A stretch of 64,000 nucleotides of DNA from DASQEH01 sp038239485 (GTDB taxonomy: Bacteria; Actinomycetota; Actinomycetes; Propionibacteriales; Nocardioidaceae): positions 1 to 64,000 of the forward strand of contig JBBSET010000009.1 of NCBI GenBank assembly GCA_038239485.1, written 5' to 3'. Both the position numbers and the translations under genes were made by a program. The notes under the pieces are model-generated. The model made no database searches, was not told the origin of the DNA, and saw only the letters and a list, made by a program, of their open reading frames with translations. Of this stretch, positions 17,314-25,590 are shown piece by piece. Positions within the stretch are counted from its first letter, which is position 1. Each line of letters starts with the position of its first letter.

Positions 17314-17343
17314 ATGCACACCAGCGAAGGTGGCCCTCGATGA
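17314..17343 (+). CDS. Nine-codon leader micro-ORF
   Basis: The frame reads MHTSEGGPR and stops at a TGA that overlaps the ATG of the next gene as ATGA. Its ATG sits six bases after TACCCT, so it would be the first codon of a leaderless mRNA, and ribosomes ending here could re-start on the PLDc_N gene. GAAGGTGG inside the micro-ORF can also act as that gene's own ribosome site. A role for the peptide itself is not suggested. Confidence 0.4.
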   Translation: MHTSEGGPR

Positions 17344-17636
17344 GATACCTGCCCATGATCCTGTTGGTCGTTCTGGCAATCTACTGCTGGGTGGAAATCG
17401 TGATGTCGGACCGCCATCAGGTCCGCCAGCTTTCCAAGGGCATCTGGGCGCTGATCGTCTTCGCGCCTCTGGTCGGGCCGCTTGCCTGGCTGACGTACGG
17501 ACGCCCGAACGGCTCCGATGTCTCGCAGCCGACGCCCCGCCCCCGGCCTCACGCCGTCGCGCCCGACGACGACCCGGACTTCTTGCGCAGCCTCAGGCGT
17601 CCGCCTCGTCCCCCGCGTCCGCCCGACGAGGTCTGA
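17340..17636 (+). CDS. PLDc_N-type small membrane protein
   Basis: A 98-residue protein with two transmembrane helices (residues 3-21 and 36-53) and the phrase KGIWALIVFAPLVGPLAWLTYGRP that marks the PLDc_N family. The helices are followed by a Pro/Arg/Asp-rich cytoplasmic tail. Despite the name, no phospholipase catalytic domain is present. The function is unknown. It converges with ccsB, and in actinobacteria such proteins are often found beside cytochrome c maturation genes. Confidence 0.8.
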   Translation: MRYLPMILLVVLAIYCWVEIVMSDRHQVRQLSKGIWALIVFAPLVGPLAWLTYGRPNGSDVSQPTPRPRPHAVAPDDDPDFLRSLRRPPRPPRPPDEV

Positions 17637-17680
17637 TACCAGCCCCGATCCCATGGCCGAGGCTCGCGTGCCCGGCGAGA

Positions 17681-18682
17681 CTACATGCCGGAGTAGGAGT
17701 GCAGGCCGGTCCCGAACAGGTTGATCCCGACGAAGTTGAACAGGAACGTCGCGAACCCGAGCAGGGCGACGTAGGCAGCCGCCCGTCCCCGCCACCCAGC
17801 GGTGGCGCGGGCATGCAGGTAGGCGGCGTAGACCACCCAGGTGATGAACGCCCAGACCTCTTTCGGGTCCCAGCCCCAGAACTTGCCCCAGGCATACTGC
17901 GCCCAGATGGCGCCCGCCATCACCGCGAAGGTCCAGAGCGGGAAGGCGAAGGCGTGCACCCGGTAGGCGACGCGGTCGATGGCCTCCGCGGGAGGCGTTC
18001 GCCACAGGAAGCCCGTGCGTGGGGCATCGGGGTTCGCCAGCGCCTTTGCCTCGAGCCGGCTGCGTAGCAGGAAGAGCACCGAGGCGAGCGCCCCGACCGC
18101 GAAGGCGCCCCCCGCGATCGCCGCCGACGAGACATGGATCAACAGCCAGTACGAGTGCAGAGCCGGGACCAGCGGTCCGACCGGGCGGTAGAGCACGATG
18201 ACGGCGATACCGAGCACGATGGACACGAAGCCGGTGACGAGGAGCCCCAGCCAGCGGATGTCATAGCGGCGGACCAAGATGACGTAGGCCACCACGACCG
18301 CGAGCGAGCCGGTGATCGCGAACTCGTACATGCTGCCCCACGGCACCCGCTGCGCCGCGATGCCGCGAGCGACCACACCGACGGCATGGACGAGCAGCCC
18401 GAGCACGGTCAGCGACAAACCGATCCGACCGAAGCGGTCGCTTCGCTCGGCCCCGTCGTCATCGACGGGTGCCCTAGCCGCGGCCGAGCCTGCGGGAGGG
18501 AGCGCTGTGACGCCGCGTGTGACTCCGCCGGCGGACACCAGGGCGGGTCGGGCCGTCACCGCCGGCGCGGGCAGCTCACGGGCCATCGACCACTCGACCA
18601 CATGGGCCAGCATCGCCAAGACGTAGATGAAGGTCGCGGAGTACAGCGCGTTGTTGCTGATGTGGGCGAACGTCTCGGTCAC
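17681..18682 (-). CDS. ccsB: Cytochrome c biogenesis protein CcsB (heme-handling, WWD family)
   Basis: A 333-residue multi-pass membrane protein of system II cytochrome c maturation. The heme-handling WWD motif is seen as WGKFWGWDPKEVWAFITWVV near residues 265-284, and HVSSAAIAGGAFAVGAL marks another conserved helix. It works with ResB to export heme and attach it to apocytochrome c outside the membrane. It overlaps resB by four bases at the end of the hemL-to-ccsB operon. Naming differs between species (CcsA, ResC or CcsB). Confidence 0.93.
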   Translation of the reverse strand: MTETFAHISNNALYSATFIYVLAMLAHVVEWSMARELPAPAVTARPALVSAGGVTRGVTALPPAGSAAARAPVDDDGAERSDRFGRIGLSLTVLGLLVHAVGVVARGIAAQRVPWGSMYEFAITGSLAVVVAYVILVRRYDIRWLGLLVTGFVSIVLGIAVIVLYRPVGPLVPALHSYWLLIHVSSAAIAGGAFAVGALASVLFLLRSRLEAKALANPDAPRTGFLWRTPPAEAIDRVAYRVHAFAFPLWTFAVMAGAIWAQYAWGKFWGWDPKEVWAFITWVVYAAYLHARATAGWRGRAAAYVALLGFATFLFNFVGINLFGTGLHSYSGM

Positions 18683-20421
18683 GAGTGCTCCTTCGTCTCT
18701 GTGGCACTGTCTGCGGTGGCACAGTCTGCGGTGATGCCGGCCTCCCCGCCGTCGACGTCGGCGGCTGGGCGCAGCCGCCTCGCCACGTCGGCGATGTGGG
18801 CGTCCGGGTCGCCACCTGAGGACCGGTCCAGCGCGGCGGCCTCGACCACGGTACGCCCGTCGACGGTGCGCAGCCGGACCCAGGTACGCCGCGGTCGGAT
18901 GAACAGCGAACCGAGCAGCCCGGCGATGGCCAGCAGCACCCCGACGAGCGGCACGATCTTGTGCGGAGAGTGGCTGATCTGGAGCTTGACCCAGCGCTTG
19001 TAGCCGTCGAATTTGATCGACCCCGCGCCTCCCGGGAGGGCGATCGTCTTTCCCTCACGCAGCAACAGCGCCTCTGGTTTGCCGTTGCCCATCGTGAACG
19101 GCGTGAGGTGGTCCTTGTTCAGGACGTAGACCGACTGGGGCGGCCCGCTGTCGACACCGAGGTCGCCCTTGTAGGCGATGAGGGACAGCACCGGGTTGTC
19201 GGCGTCGGGGAAGGCTGAGTAAGGCTGCCCGGCGTTGTTCAGGGCCGCAGTCGGGAAGAAGTAACCCTCGAAGCCGAGCTGGGTGGGCGACGCGTCTGGC
19301 ACCTTGATGACGCCGAACGACGTGAACGAGCTGTCCTGCGGCAAGAAGATCACCGGCCCCTTGAACGCCACCCGCCCCTTGCCGTCGCGGACAGTCACCA
19401 CCGGCGCGTACCCGTGGCCGACGAGGAAGACCGAGACGCCGTCGACGTTCAGCGGGTGGTTCACCTGGAGGTCGTAGTTGGAGGGCTTGGCGCCGGGCCG
19501 GCTGGTGACGGACAGGTCCGCGTTGAACGTCAGTGGCGTCCCCACACCGGCCCCGCTGCGCTTCCAGGACACGTTGAAGTCGTCGACGGTGAACTGGAAC
19601 GGGGGCAGACTGGCGGTGTCGTAGCGTCCGCCCGGCGTGAAGTCGGCGTACTGCGTCAGGGTGTCGGAGAAGCCCTGACCGCTGATCACCGCCGCCGACC
19701 CCTTGAAGCCGTACAGCCCGGTCACGGCGAACCCGATCAGAACAATGAGGACGGCGACGTGGAAGAGCAGGTTCCCGGCCTCGCGCAGGTACCCCTTCTC
19801 GGCGCTCACCACGGTCTCGTCTGCGGTCTCGTAGACCTCCACGCGGCGTCGTTGGCCGGCCAGCAGGTCCCGCGCCCTGGCGGCGGCCACGGCACGCGGC
19901 TCGGCGGTCTCCCAGGCGTCGTACGCGGGGAACCGGCTCAGGTTCCTCGGCGCGTTCGGCGGCCGAGCGCGGGCGTTCTTCGCGTAGACCCGGGCCCTCG
20001 GGACGATACAGCCGACCAGCGACAGCATCAGCAGGATGTAGATCGCGCTGAACCAGACCGAGTTGAAGACCGCGAACATGCCGATCCGGTCGAACAGCGG
20101 CGTCAGCGAGGGATGGTTGGCCTTGAACGCCAGAACGGCATTGGGGTCGATGCGCTCCTGCGGGATCAGCGAACCGGGGATCGACGCGATCGCGAGCAGG
20201 AACAGCAGGACCAGCGCGGTCCGCATCGAGGTCAGCTGGCGCCAGATCCAGCGGGCGAACTCCACCGGCCTGAGCGCCGGCGCGGCGGGCTTAGCAGGCA
20301 CGCCGGCCGGACGGTCACCCGGAGGGCCGGAACGCTCGGTCTCCGTGTCGGGGGGCTCGAGCGGCTCCAGCTGGTCGAGCGGCCCGGCGTAGTCGTCCGG
20401 GCGGTCAGATCGGGGTGGCAT
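18679..20421 (-). CDS. resB: Cytochrome c biogenesis protein ResB
   Basis: ResB, 580 residues, is the partner of CcsB in system II heme delivery. Three hydrophobic helices lie in the N-terminal 250 residues (starting near ALVLLFLLAIASIPGSLIPQ), a large extracytoplasmic region follows, and a final helix is near residue 500 (KIVPLVGVLLAIAGLLGSLF). The first 40 residues and the last 60 are polar and probably disordered. The start overlaps ccdA by 17 bases and the end overlaps ccsB by four. Confidence 0.94.
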   Translation of the reverse strand: MPPRSDRPDDYAGPLDQLEPLEPPDTETERSGPPGDRPAGVPAKPAAPALRPVEFARWIWRQLTSMRTALVLLFLLAIASIPGSLIPQERIDPNAVLAFKANHPSLTPLFDRIGMFAVFNSVWFSAIYILLMLSLVGCIVPRARVYAKNARARPPNAPRNLSRFPAYDAWETAEPRAVAAARARDLLAGQRRRVEVYETADETVVSAEKGYLREAGNLLFHVAVLIVLIGFAVTGLYGFKGSAAVISGQGFSDTLTQYADFTPGGRYDTASLPPFQFTVDDFNVSWKRSGAGVGTPLTFNADLSVTSRPGAKPSNYDLQVNHPLNVDGVSVFLVGHGYAPVVTVRDGKGRVAFKGPVIFLPQDSSFTSFGVIKVPDASPTQLGFEGYFFPTAALNNAGQPYSAFPDADNPVLSLIAYKGDLGVDSGPPQSVYVLNKDHLTPFTMGNGKPEALLLREGKTIALPGGAGSIKFDGYKRWVKLQISHSPHKIVPLVGVLLAIAGLLGSLFIRPRRTWVRLRTVDGRTVVEAAALDRSSGGDPDAHIADVARRLRPAADVDGGEAGITADCATADSATETKEHS

Positions 20422-21214
20422 AGCCCGACACCCATATCTGCATGTGCTGGATCATGGTCGTCCAGGTGCCCGTCACCATCAGGACCCCTACCGTGACGAG
20501 CATCGCCCCGCCGAGCCGCATCACCCAAACCTGGTGCCGGCGAACCCACGCGACTGCGCCCATCATCTTGCGGAACGAGAACGCCGCGACCAGGAACGGC
20601 AGGCCCAACCCGAGGCAGTACACGAGCACCAGGAACACGCCACGACTGGGGTTGCCCTGCCCGCTGATCGTGCTGGTCAGGGCCAGCACCGCCCCGAGGG
20701 TGGGACCGATGCACGGTGTCCAGCCGAGGCCGAAGAGCACCCCCAGCAGCGGAGCGGCTGCGAGACCGACGGCCGGAACGGTATGCACCCGGACATCGCG
20801 CTGGAACCAGGGCACCACGCCGGCGAAGACGAGCCCGAGCATGATGGTGACAACACCCAGGACCCTCGTCACCTGCTCCTGATGGGCCAGCAGCTGGTAC
20901 CCGACCTGGAACGCCCCGGCGATCGCGACATACACCAAGGAGAAGCCGAGGATGAAGAGCAGGCTCCCGACGACCATCCGGCCCCGGACCCCGGTGCTCC
21001 CGTTGGCCATGATGTCGGCCCCTGACAAGCCGGTGATGTACGACAGGTAGCCCGGCAGCAGCGGGAGCACGCACGGGGAGAAGAAGGACACCGCTCCGGC
21101 GGCGAAGACGACGGGGATCGCGAGAAGCAGCGACCCGTTGAGAGCGGTCTGGTGGAACCACAGCCCCACCGACGCAGTCGGTATCACAACAGCCGGCATC
21201 AGCATGGCCGTCAC
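20405..21214 (-). CDS. ccdA: Thiol-disulfide transmembrane transporter CcdA
   Basis: CcdA, 269 residues, carries reducing power across the membrane to keep apocytochrome cysteines reduced. The two redox cysteines are in FFSPCVLPLLPGYLSYITG and GWTPCIGPTLGAVLAL. Six or more helices fill the sequence. The start is GTG at 21214, overlapping the tlpA stop as GTGA; longer frames upstream are shadows of tlpA. Partner proteins TlpA, ResB and CcsB are encoded beside it. Confidence 0.94.
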   Translation of the reverse strand: MTAMLMPAVVIPTASVGLWFHQTALNGSLLLAIPVVFAAGAVSFFSPCVLPLLPGYLSYITGLSGADIMANGSTGVRGRMVVGSLLFILGFSLVYVAIAGAFQVGYQLLAHQEQVTRVLGVVTIMLGLVFAGVVPWFQRDVRVHTVPAVGLAAAPLLGVLFGLGWTPCIGPTLGAVLALTSTISGQGNPSRGVFLVLVYCLGLGLPFLVAAFSFRKMMGAVAWVRRHQVWVMRLGGAMLVTVGVLMVTGTWTTMIQHMQIWVSGYATPI

Positions 21215-21795
21215 GCTCCGGTGGAGACGTCGTGGACCAGGCCGAGCAGGGTGGTGGTGTCGACCGAGCCCAGCACGAGCGCGGCGATCCGGCCCTTCTT
21301 GTCGATCACCATCGTGGACGGCAGCGAGTTGGGGGCCAGCATCCCGTAGAACGAGAGCATCGCGCTGCCGTCCTGGTCGTAGATGCTGTCGTACGGTACG
21401 TGGAAGTCGCGCACGAACGCGTCGGCGTTCGCCCGGTTGGACTCCTGGGTGTCGATGCCGATGAAGGCGACGTACGGCAGCCGGCGGGCGGCAGCCGCCA
21501 CGGCTGGCGCCTCCTCGCGACACGGTGTGCACCACGACGCCCAGACGTTGATGACCACCACCTTGCCCCGATCGTCGGCGATGTCGATCCGCTTGCCGCT
21601 CAGACCGTCGCCGACCAGGTGCGGCACGTCGCTCCGGTCGGCCGCCGCGATGGTGGTGACGGTGCCGTCGCCGGCGATGAAACCGGCGCTGCCGGTGCCC
21701 TGACCCGACGACGCGCAGCCCGCCAGGGCGCTCGCCAGCGCGCCCAGCGTCAGGGCGGCGGACAGGCGGCGAGGTCGAGTAGCTGATGTCGGCAT
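21211..21795 (-). CDS. TlpA/ResA-type thioredoxin lipoprotein
   Basis: A 194-residue exported redoxin. The signal peptide ends in a lipobox (ALAGC, cysteine near residue 26), so it should be lipid-anchored on the outer face of the membrane. The thioredoxin domain has the active-site motif WASWCTPCREE near residues 86-96 and a cis-proline region NSLPSTMVIDKKGRI. It most likely takes electrons from CcdA and reduces the heme-binding cysteines of apocytochrome c. The ATG overlaps the phosphatase stop by one base. Confidence 0.93.
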   Translation of the reverse strand: MPTSATRPRRLSAALTLGALASALAGCASSGQGTGSAGFIAGDGTVTTIAAADRSDVPHLVGDGLSGKRIDIADDRGKVVVINVWASWCTPCREEAPAVAAAARRLPYVAFIGIDTQESNRANADAFVRDFHVPYDSIYDQDGSAMLSFYGMLAPNSLPSTMVIDKKGRIAALVLGSVDTTTLLGLVHDVSTGA

Positions 21796-22460
21796 CAGGC
21801 TCCGGCGGTGAACTTCTTGCTCGTCTTGACCGGTACCAGGTCGGCCGCCGGCTCGGAGTACGCGAGGTGTCTCACGGCATCGCCTTCGTAGGTGACGGTC
21901 GTCAGGCTGGCGAGGCTGCATTGGCGCTTGCGGGGGTCGTGGAACAGCCTTCGGCCCTCCAGGAAGGACCTGGCGATCCAAACCGGAAGCTGGTGCGACA
22001 CGATCAGCGCCTCGTGCCCGGACGCCGCCTCCCTTGCGTCGTGCATGGCGGCAAGCATCCGCACCACGATGTCCTTGTAGGGCTCGCCCCACGACGGCTT
22101 GACCGGGTTGTAGAGGTAGCGCCAGTACGACGGCTTGCGCAGCGAGCCGTCGCCGACGCCGAAGCTCTTGCCCTCGAACCTGTTGGAGGCCTCGATCGCC
22201 CTCGCGTCGGTGACGATGCCGAGCCCGAGCGCATCGGCGGTCGGCGCCGCGGTCTCCTGAGCTCGCTCCAGGGGGGAAGAGACGACGTGGGTGATGTCGC
22301 GGCCCTTGAGGGTCTCGGCCACCCGGTGCGCCATCTGCAGGCCGAGCTCGCTGAGGTGGTAGTCGGGGAGCCGGCCGTAGAGCACCCCGTGCGGGTTGTA
22401 GACCTCGCCGTGCCGCAGCAGGTGGACGACGGTCGTGGCTGTGGTGGCTGCCGATGTCAT
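21795..22460 (-). CDS. Histidine phosphatase family protein
   Basis: A 221-residue phosphoglycerate-mutase-like protein with the catalytic RHGEV motif near residues 16-20, a second arginine in SSPLERAQETA, the acid residue in EGKSFG and the second histidine in LIVSHQLPV. The substrate is unknown. A histidine phosphatase between hemL and the cytochrome c maturation genes is also found in Mycobacterium, where its role is not settled. It overlaps hemL by four bases. Confidence 0.88.
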   Translation of the reverse strand: MTSAATTATTVVHLLRHGEVYNPHGVLYGRLPDYHLSELGLQMAHRVAETLKGRDITHVVSSPLERAQETAAPTADALGLGIVTDARAIEASNRFEGKSFGVGDGSLRKPSYWRYLYNPVKPSWGEPYKDIVVRMLAAMHDAREAASGHEALIVSHQLPVWIARSFLEGRRLFHDPRKRQCSLASLTTVTYEGDAVRHLAYSEPAADLVPVKTSKKFTAGA

Positions 22461-23815
22461 ACGTGCCCCTCGTCGTCGGGTCGTGCGGCGGCCGCGGCGG
22501 CGGCCGCCTTCGGCAGTGCCGAGGCGATGCGGTCGATGGCACGGGCATCGTGTGCCGCGCTGACGAACCAGGCCTCGAACGAGCTGGGCGGCAGGTAGAC
22601 ACCCTGGTCCAGCATGGAGTGGAAGAACGCGCGAAACCTGGGCTGCACCTGACGCGATGCCTGGTCGAAGTCGTGGAGTGCGGTCACCTCGTCTGACTCC
22701 ACGAAGAACGGACTGAAGAGGTTCCCGGCCGCCTGGACGACGTGCGGCACCCCGGCCGCGCTGAGCGCGTCAGCGACCAGCCGGGCGATCTGGTCCGCAG
22801 TCTTGTCCAGCCGGTCGTAGACCTCCGCCGTCGCCAGCCGCAGCGTTGTCAGGCCGGCGGTGGTGGCGATCGGGTTGCCCGACAGGGTGCCGGCCTGGTA
22901 GACGGGCCCGACGGGAGACAGGTATGCCATCACGTCGCGCCGGCCACCGAAGGCCGCCGCCGGGAAGCCGCCGCCCATCACCTTCCCGAAGGTCATCAGG
23001 TCCGGGATCCAGCCCTCCAAGGCGCCGTCGAGGCCCCAGTAACCCGACGGGCCGACCCGGAAGCCCGTCATCACCTCGTCGCTGATGAACAATGCCCCCG
23101 CTTCGCTGCAGAGACGCGACAAGGTGGCGTTGAAGCCGTCGACCGGGGCAACCACGCCCATGTTGCCCGCCGCCGCCTCGGTGATCACGCAGGCGATCGC
23201 GTCGCCGTGGGCGGCGAAGGCGGCCGTGACGGCGGCGATGTCGTTGTAGGGCAGCACCAGGGTGGCGGCCGTCGCCGCGATCGGGACACCTGGTGTGCCG
23301 GGCAGCCCGAACGTGGCGACACCGGAGCCGGCGGCCGCGAGCAGGCTGTCGACGTGTCCGTGGTAGCAGCCGGCGAACTTCACGATCAGCTCGCGACCGG
23401 TGAAGCCGCGGGCCAACCTGATCGCCGACATGGTGGCCTCGGTGCCGGACGACACGAGCCGCACCTGGTCGACTGGCGTACGTCGCACGATCTCCTCGGC
23501 GAGCTCCACCTCAGGCATCGAGGGCGTGCCGAACGACGTACCCGCGGACACCGCCCGCTGGACCGCGTCGACCACCTCAGGATGCGCATGGCCGAGGATC
23601 ATCGGTCCCCAGGAGCACACCAGGTCGACGTAGGAGTTGCCGTCGACGTCGTAGAGATACGGCCCTGCGCCCCTGGCCATGAACCGCGGAGTCCCTCCAA
23701 CGGCCCGGAAGGCGCGGACCGGGCTGTTGACGCCCCCAGGGGTCACGTCGAGGGCCCGGGCGAACAGGTCGCCGGAGCCGGCGGTCACGGCCAGGTCGTC
23801 GGCTGGAGATGTCAC
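22457..23815 (-). CDS. hemL: Glutamate-1-semialdehyde 2,1-aminomutase
   Basis: HemL, 452 residues, is a PLP enzyme that moves the amino group of glutamate-1-semialdehyde to give 5-aminolevulinate, right after HemA. Marks are TPGGVNSPVRAF at the N-terminus, CYHGHVDSLLAAAGSG, the ISDEVMTGFR loop and the cofactor lysine in MTFGKVMGGGFP. It opens the operon that continues into cytochrome c maturation, so heme production and heme use are linked. The start is GTG, with GACAAT six bases upstream. Confidence 0.97.
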   Translation of the reverse strand: MTSPADDLAVTAGSGDLFARALDVTPGGVNSPVRAFRAVGGTPRFMARGAGPYLYDVDGNSYVDLVCSWGPMILGHAHPEVVDAVQRAVSAGTSFGTPSMPEVELAEEIVRRTPVDQVRLVSSGTEATMSAIRLARGFTGRELIVKFAGCYHGHVDSLLAAAGSGVATFGLPGTPGVPIAATAATLVLPYNDIAAVTAAFAAHGDAIACVITEAAAGNMGVVAPVDGFNATLSRLCSEAGALFISDEVMTGFRVGPSGYWGLDGALEGWIPDLMTFGKVMGGGFPAAAFGGRRDVMAYLSPVGPVYQAGTLSGNPIATTAGLTTLRLATAEVYDRLDKTADQIARLVADALSAAGVPHVVQAAGNLFSPFFVESDEVTALHDFDQASRQVQPRFRAFFHSMLDQGVYLPPSSFEAWFVSAAHDARAIDRIASALPKAAAAAAAARPDDEGHV

Positions 23816-23821
23816 CCCCCC

Positions 23822-23827
23822 ATTGTC
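23822..23827 (-). promoter_or_regulatory. Leaderless-type -10 of the hemL operon
   Basis: GACAAT on the minus strand is six bases before the hemL GTG. The first base departs from TANNNT, so this is weaker than the other examples. Confidence 0.35.
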
Positions 23828-23907
23828 ACCGAGACGCCTCGAGGCCGCGCAGTTGGCTCCGCCACTGTCAACTTCTGGTTACAACGGTGCCGGGACAGCA
23901 GGCCGCT

Positions 23908-23925
23908 CTTGACTGCACGGTCAAG
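23908..23925. promoter_or_regulatory. Inverted repeat next to the permease ribosome site
   Basis: CTTGAC, six bases, then GTCAAG form a perfect inverted repeat that ends just before the AGGAGG ribosome site of the permease gene. Its size fits the operator of a dimeric regulator of TetR type. As RNA it would form a small hairpin beside the ribosome site. Confidence 0.4.
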
Positions 23926-23936
23926 GAGGAAGCACA

Positions 23937-25571
23937 GTGCCTACGACGTTTCGGCCGGGGATTGAGGAGCATGTGATGACCGCACCCCACGTGATGGCTG
24001 TCCCTGACACGCTGGAGACGACTGCTTCGGTCGAGGAGAAGGCGAAGCTCAGGAAGCACTTCGGACGCTTCGACATCTTCTTCTTCCTGATCTGCACCAT
24101 CGTCGGCCTGGACACGCTGGGGGCTGTCTCCAGCTATGGCGCGCAGGCGTTCGTCTGGCTGCTGTTCATGAGCGTGTTCTTCTTCCTGCCGTACGCCATG
24201 CTGACCGCCGAGCTCGGCTCGACCTTCCGAGAGGAGGGCGGCTGCTACGTCTGGATCAAGATGGCGATGGGACGCCTGCCCGCGTCGATCAACTCCGTCC
24301 TCTACTGGCTGTCCAACCCGATCTGGCTCGGCGGTGCCCTGACGATCACCGCGTACTCCGTGTTCACCGAGTTCTTCTACGACCCTGCCCCCCACCTGGG
24401 GTCCAACGGCGTGCTTGCGATCCAGGTCGTCTTCGGCCTCATCTTCATCTGGATCGCGACCTGGTCGGCCATCTTGTCGTTCGGCATCGGGAAGTGGATC
24501 CCGACCGTCGGCGCCTGGGTCAGGGTGCTGTTGCTGAGCGTCTTCACGCTCTCGGTGGTGCTGTATGCACTGCAGCACGGTGTCCATGGTGTCTCGGGCG
24601 GGGACTTCAAGCCCACCGGCACCGTTTTCTTCGCCGCGATCCCGGTGCTGTTCTTCAACTTCGTCGGCTTCGAGCTCCCCAGCTCTGCCGGTGACGAGAT
24701 GGAGGACCCCCAGAAGGACGTCCCGGTGACCATCGCCCGGGCCTGGCTGGTGTCCGTGCTCGCGTACGGGGTCCCGGTGCTAGCGATCCTGCTGGTCCTC
24801 CCCGCGACGCAGATCACCAGCCTCGGTGGATTCGTGGACGCCATCAAGACCGTCTTCACCGTCTACGGAGGCGAGGTCGTCCAGCACGACAACGGCACCG
24901 TGACCGCGAGCCTGACCGGGTGGGGCACGTTCCTGGGCCGTATCGCGGCGATCGGGTTCATCTGGGCGTTGCTGTCCAGCGGCGCCACCTGGATCATGGG
25001 CGCCGATCGCGCCGAGGCCGTGGCCTGCTATGACGGCGGTGGCCCTCGGTGGCTGGGCGTCTTCTCCAAGAAGTACGGCACGCCGATCGCCGTCAACTTC
25101 GCGTCGGGGGGGATCGCGACGGTGGTGATGGTGCTGGCGTTCAAGCTCAGCGGCAGCGCCCAGACCTATTTCAGCGCCGTGCTCGGCTTGGCGATCTCGA
25201 CGACGACTCTGTCGTATCTGATCATCTTCCCCTCGCTGTACCTGCTCAGGCGCAAGTACCCCGGGGTCGAGCGTCCGTACTCGGTGCCCTTCGGTGAGAC
25301 CGGCGCGCTGGTCGTCAGCGTGCTGACGACGCTCTGGTCGCTGATCGCGTCGATCGCCCTGATGTGGCCGGGCCTGTTCGACGCGCTCACCGGCGGCAGC
25401 CCCGACGACAGCCTGCCGGAGGGGTTCACAGGTCGGCGCGGCGTCTACGAGCTGACCCAGTTCGTCCCGCTGGCCGCGATCATCGTGCTGGCTCTGGTCT
25501 TCTACGCCGTCGGAGCCACGACACGCCATCAGACGGTTCGGGCGCCCAGCGCTGTGCCTGCCCCCGCCTGA
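23937..25571 (+). CDS. APC-family amino acid permease
   Basis: A 544-residue transporter with about twelve hydrophobic helices. It begins the membrane domain at FDIFFFLICTIVGLDTLGAVSSYG, the first-helix pattern of the amino acid-polyamine-organocation superfamily, and has the FNFVGFELPSSAGDEMEDPQKDVP loop typical of that group. The substrate cannot be named. GTG at 23937 follows a very good AAGGAGG, but ATG at 23976 also has GAGGAG, so translation may start at either. It is divergent from hemL and ends 19 bases from convergent hemB. Confidence 0.85.
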   Translation: MPTTFRPGIEEHVMTAPHVMAVPDTLETTASVEEKAKLRKHFGRFDIFFFLICTIVGLDTLGAVSSYGAQAFVWLLFMSVFFFLPYAMLTAELGSTFREEGGCYVWIKMAMGRLPASINSVLYWLSNPIWLGGALTITAYSVFTEFFYDPAPHLGSNGVLAIQVVFGLIFIWIATWSAILSFGIGKWIPTVGAWVRVLLLSVFTLSVVLYALQHGVHGVSGGDFKPTGTVFFAAIPVLFFNFVGFELPSSAGDEMEDPQKDVPVTIARAWLVSVLAYGVPVLAILLVLPATQITSLGGFVDAIKTVFTVYGGEVVQHDNGTVTASLTGWGTFLGRIAAIGFIWALLSSGATWIMGADRAEAVACYDGGGPRWLGVFSKKYGTPIAVNFASGGIATVVMVLAFKLSGSAQTYFSAVLGLAISTTTLSYLIIFPSLYLLRRKYPGVERPYSVPFGETGALVVSVLTTLWSLIASIALMWPGLFDALTGGSPDDSLPEGFTGRRGVYELTQFVPLAAIIVLALVFYAVGATTRHQTVRAPSAVPAPA

Positions 25572-25590
25572 CCCCGCGGACCCTGAGCCC

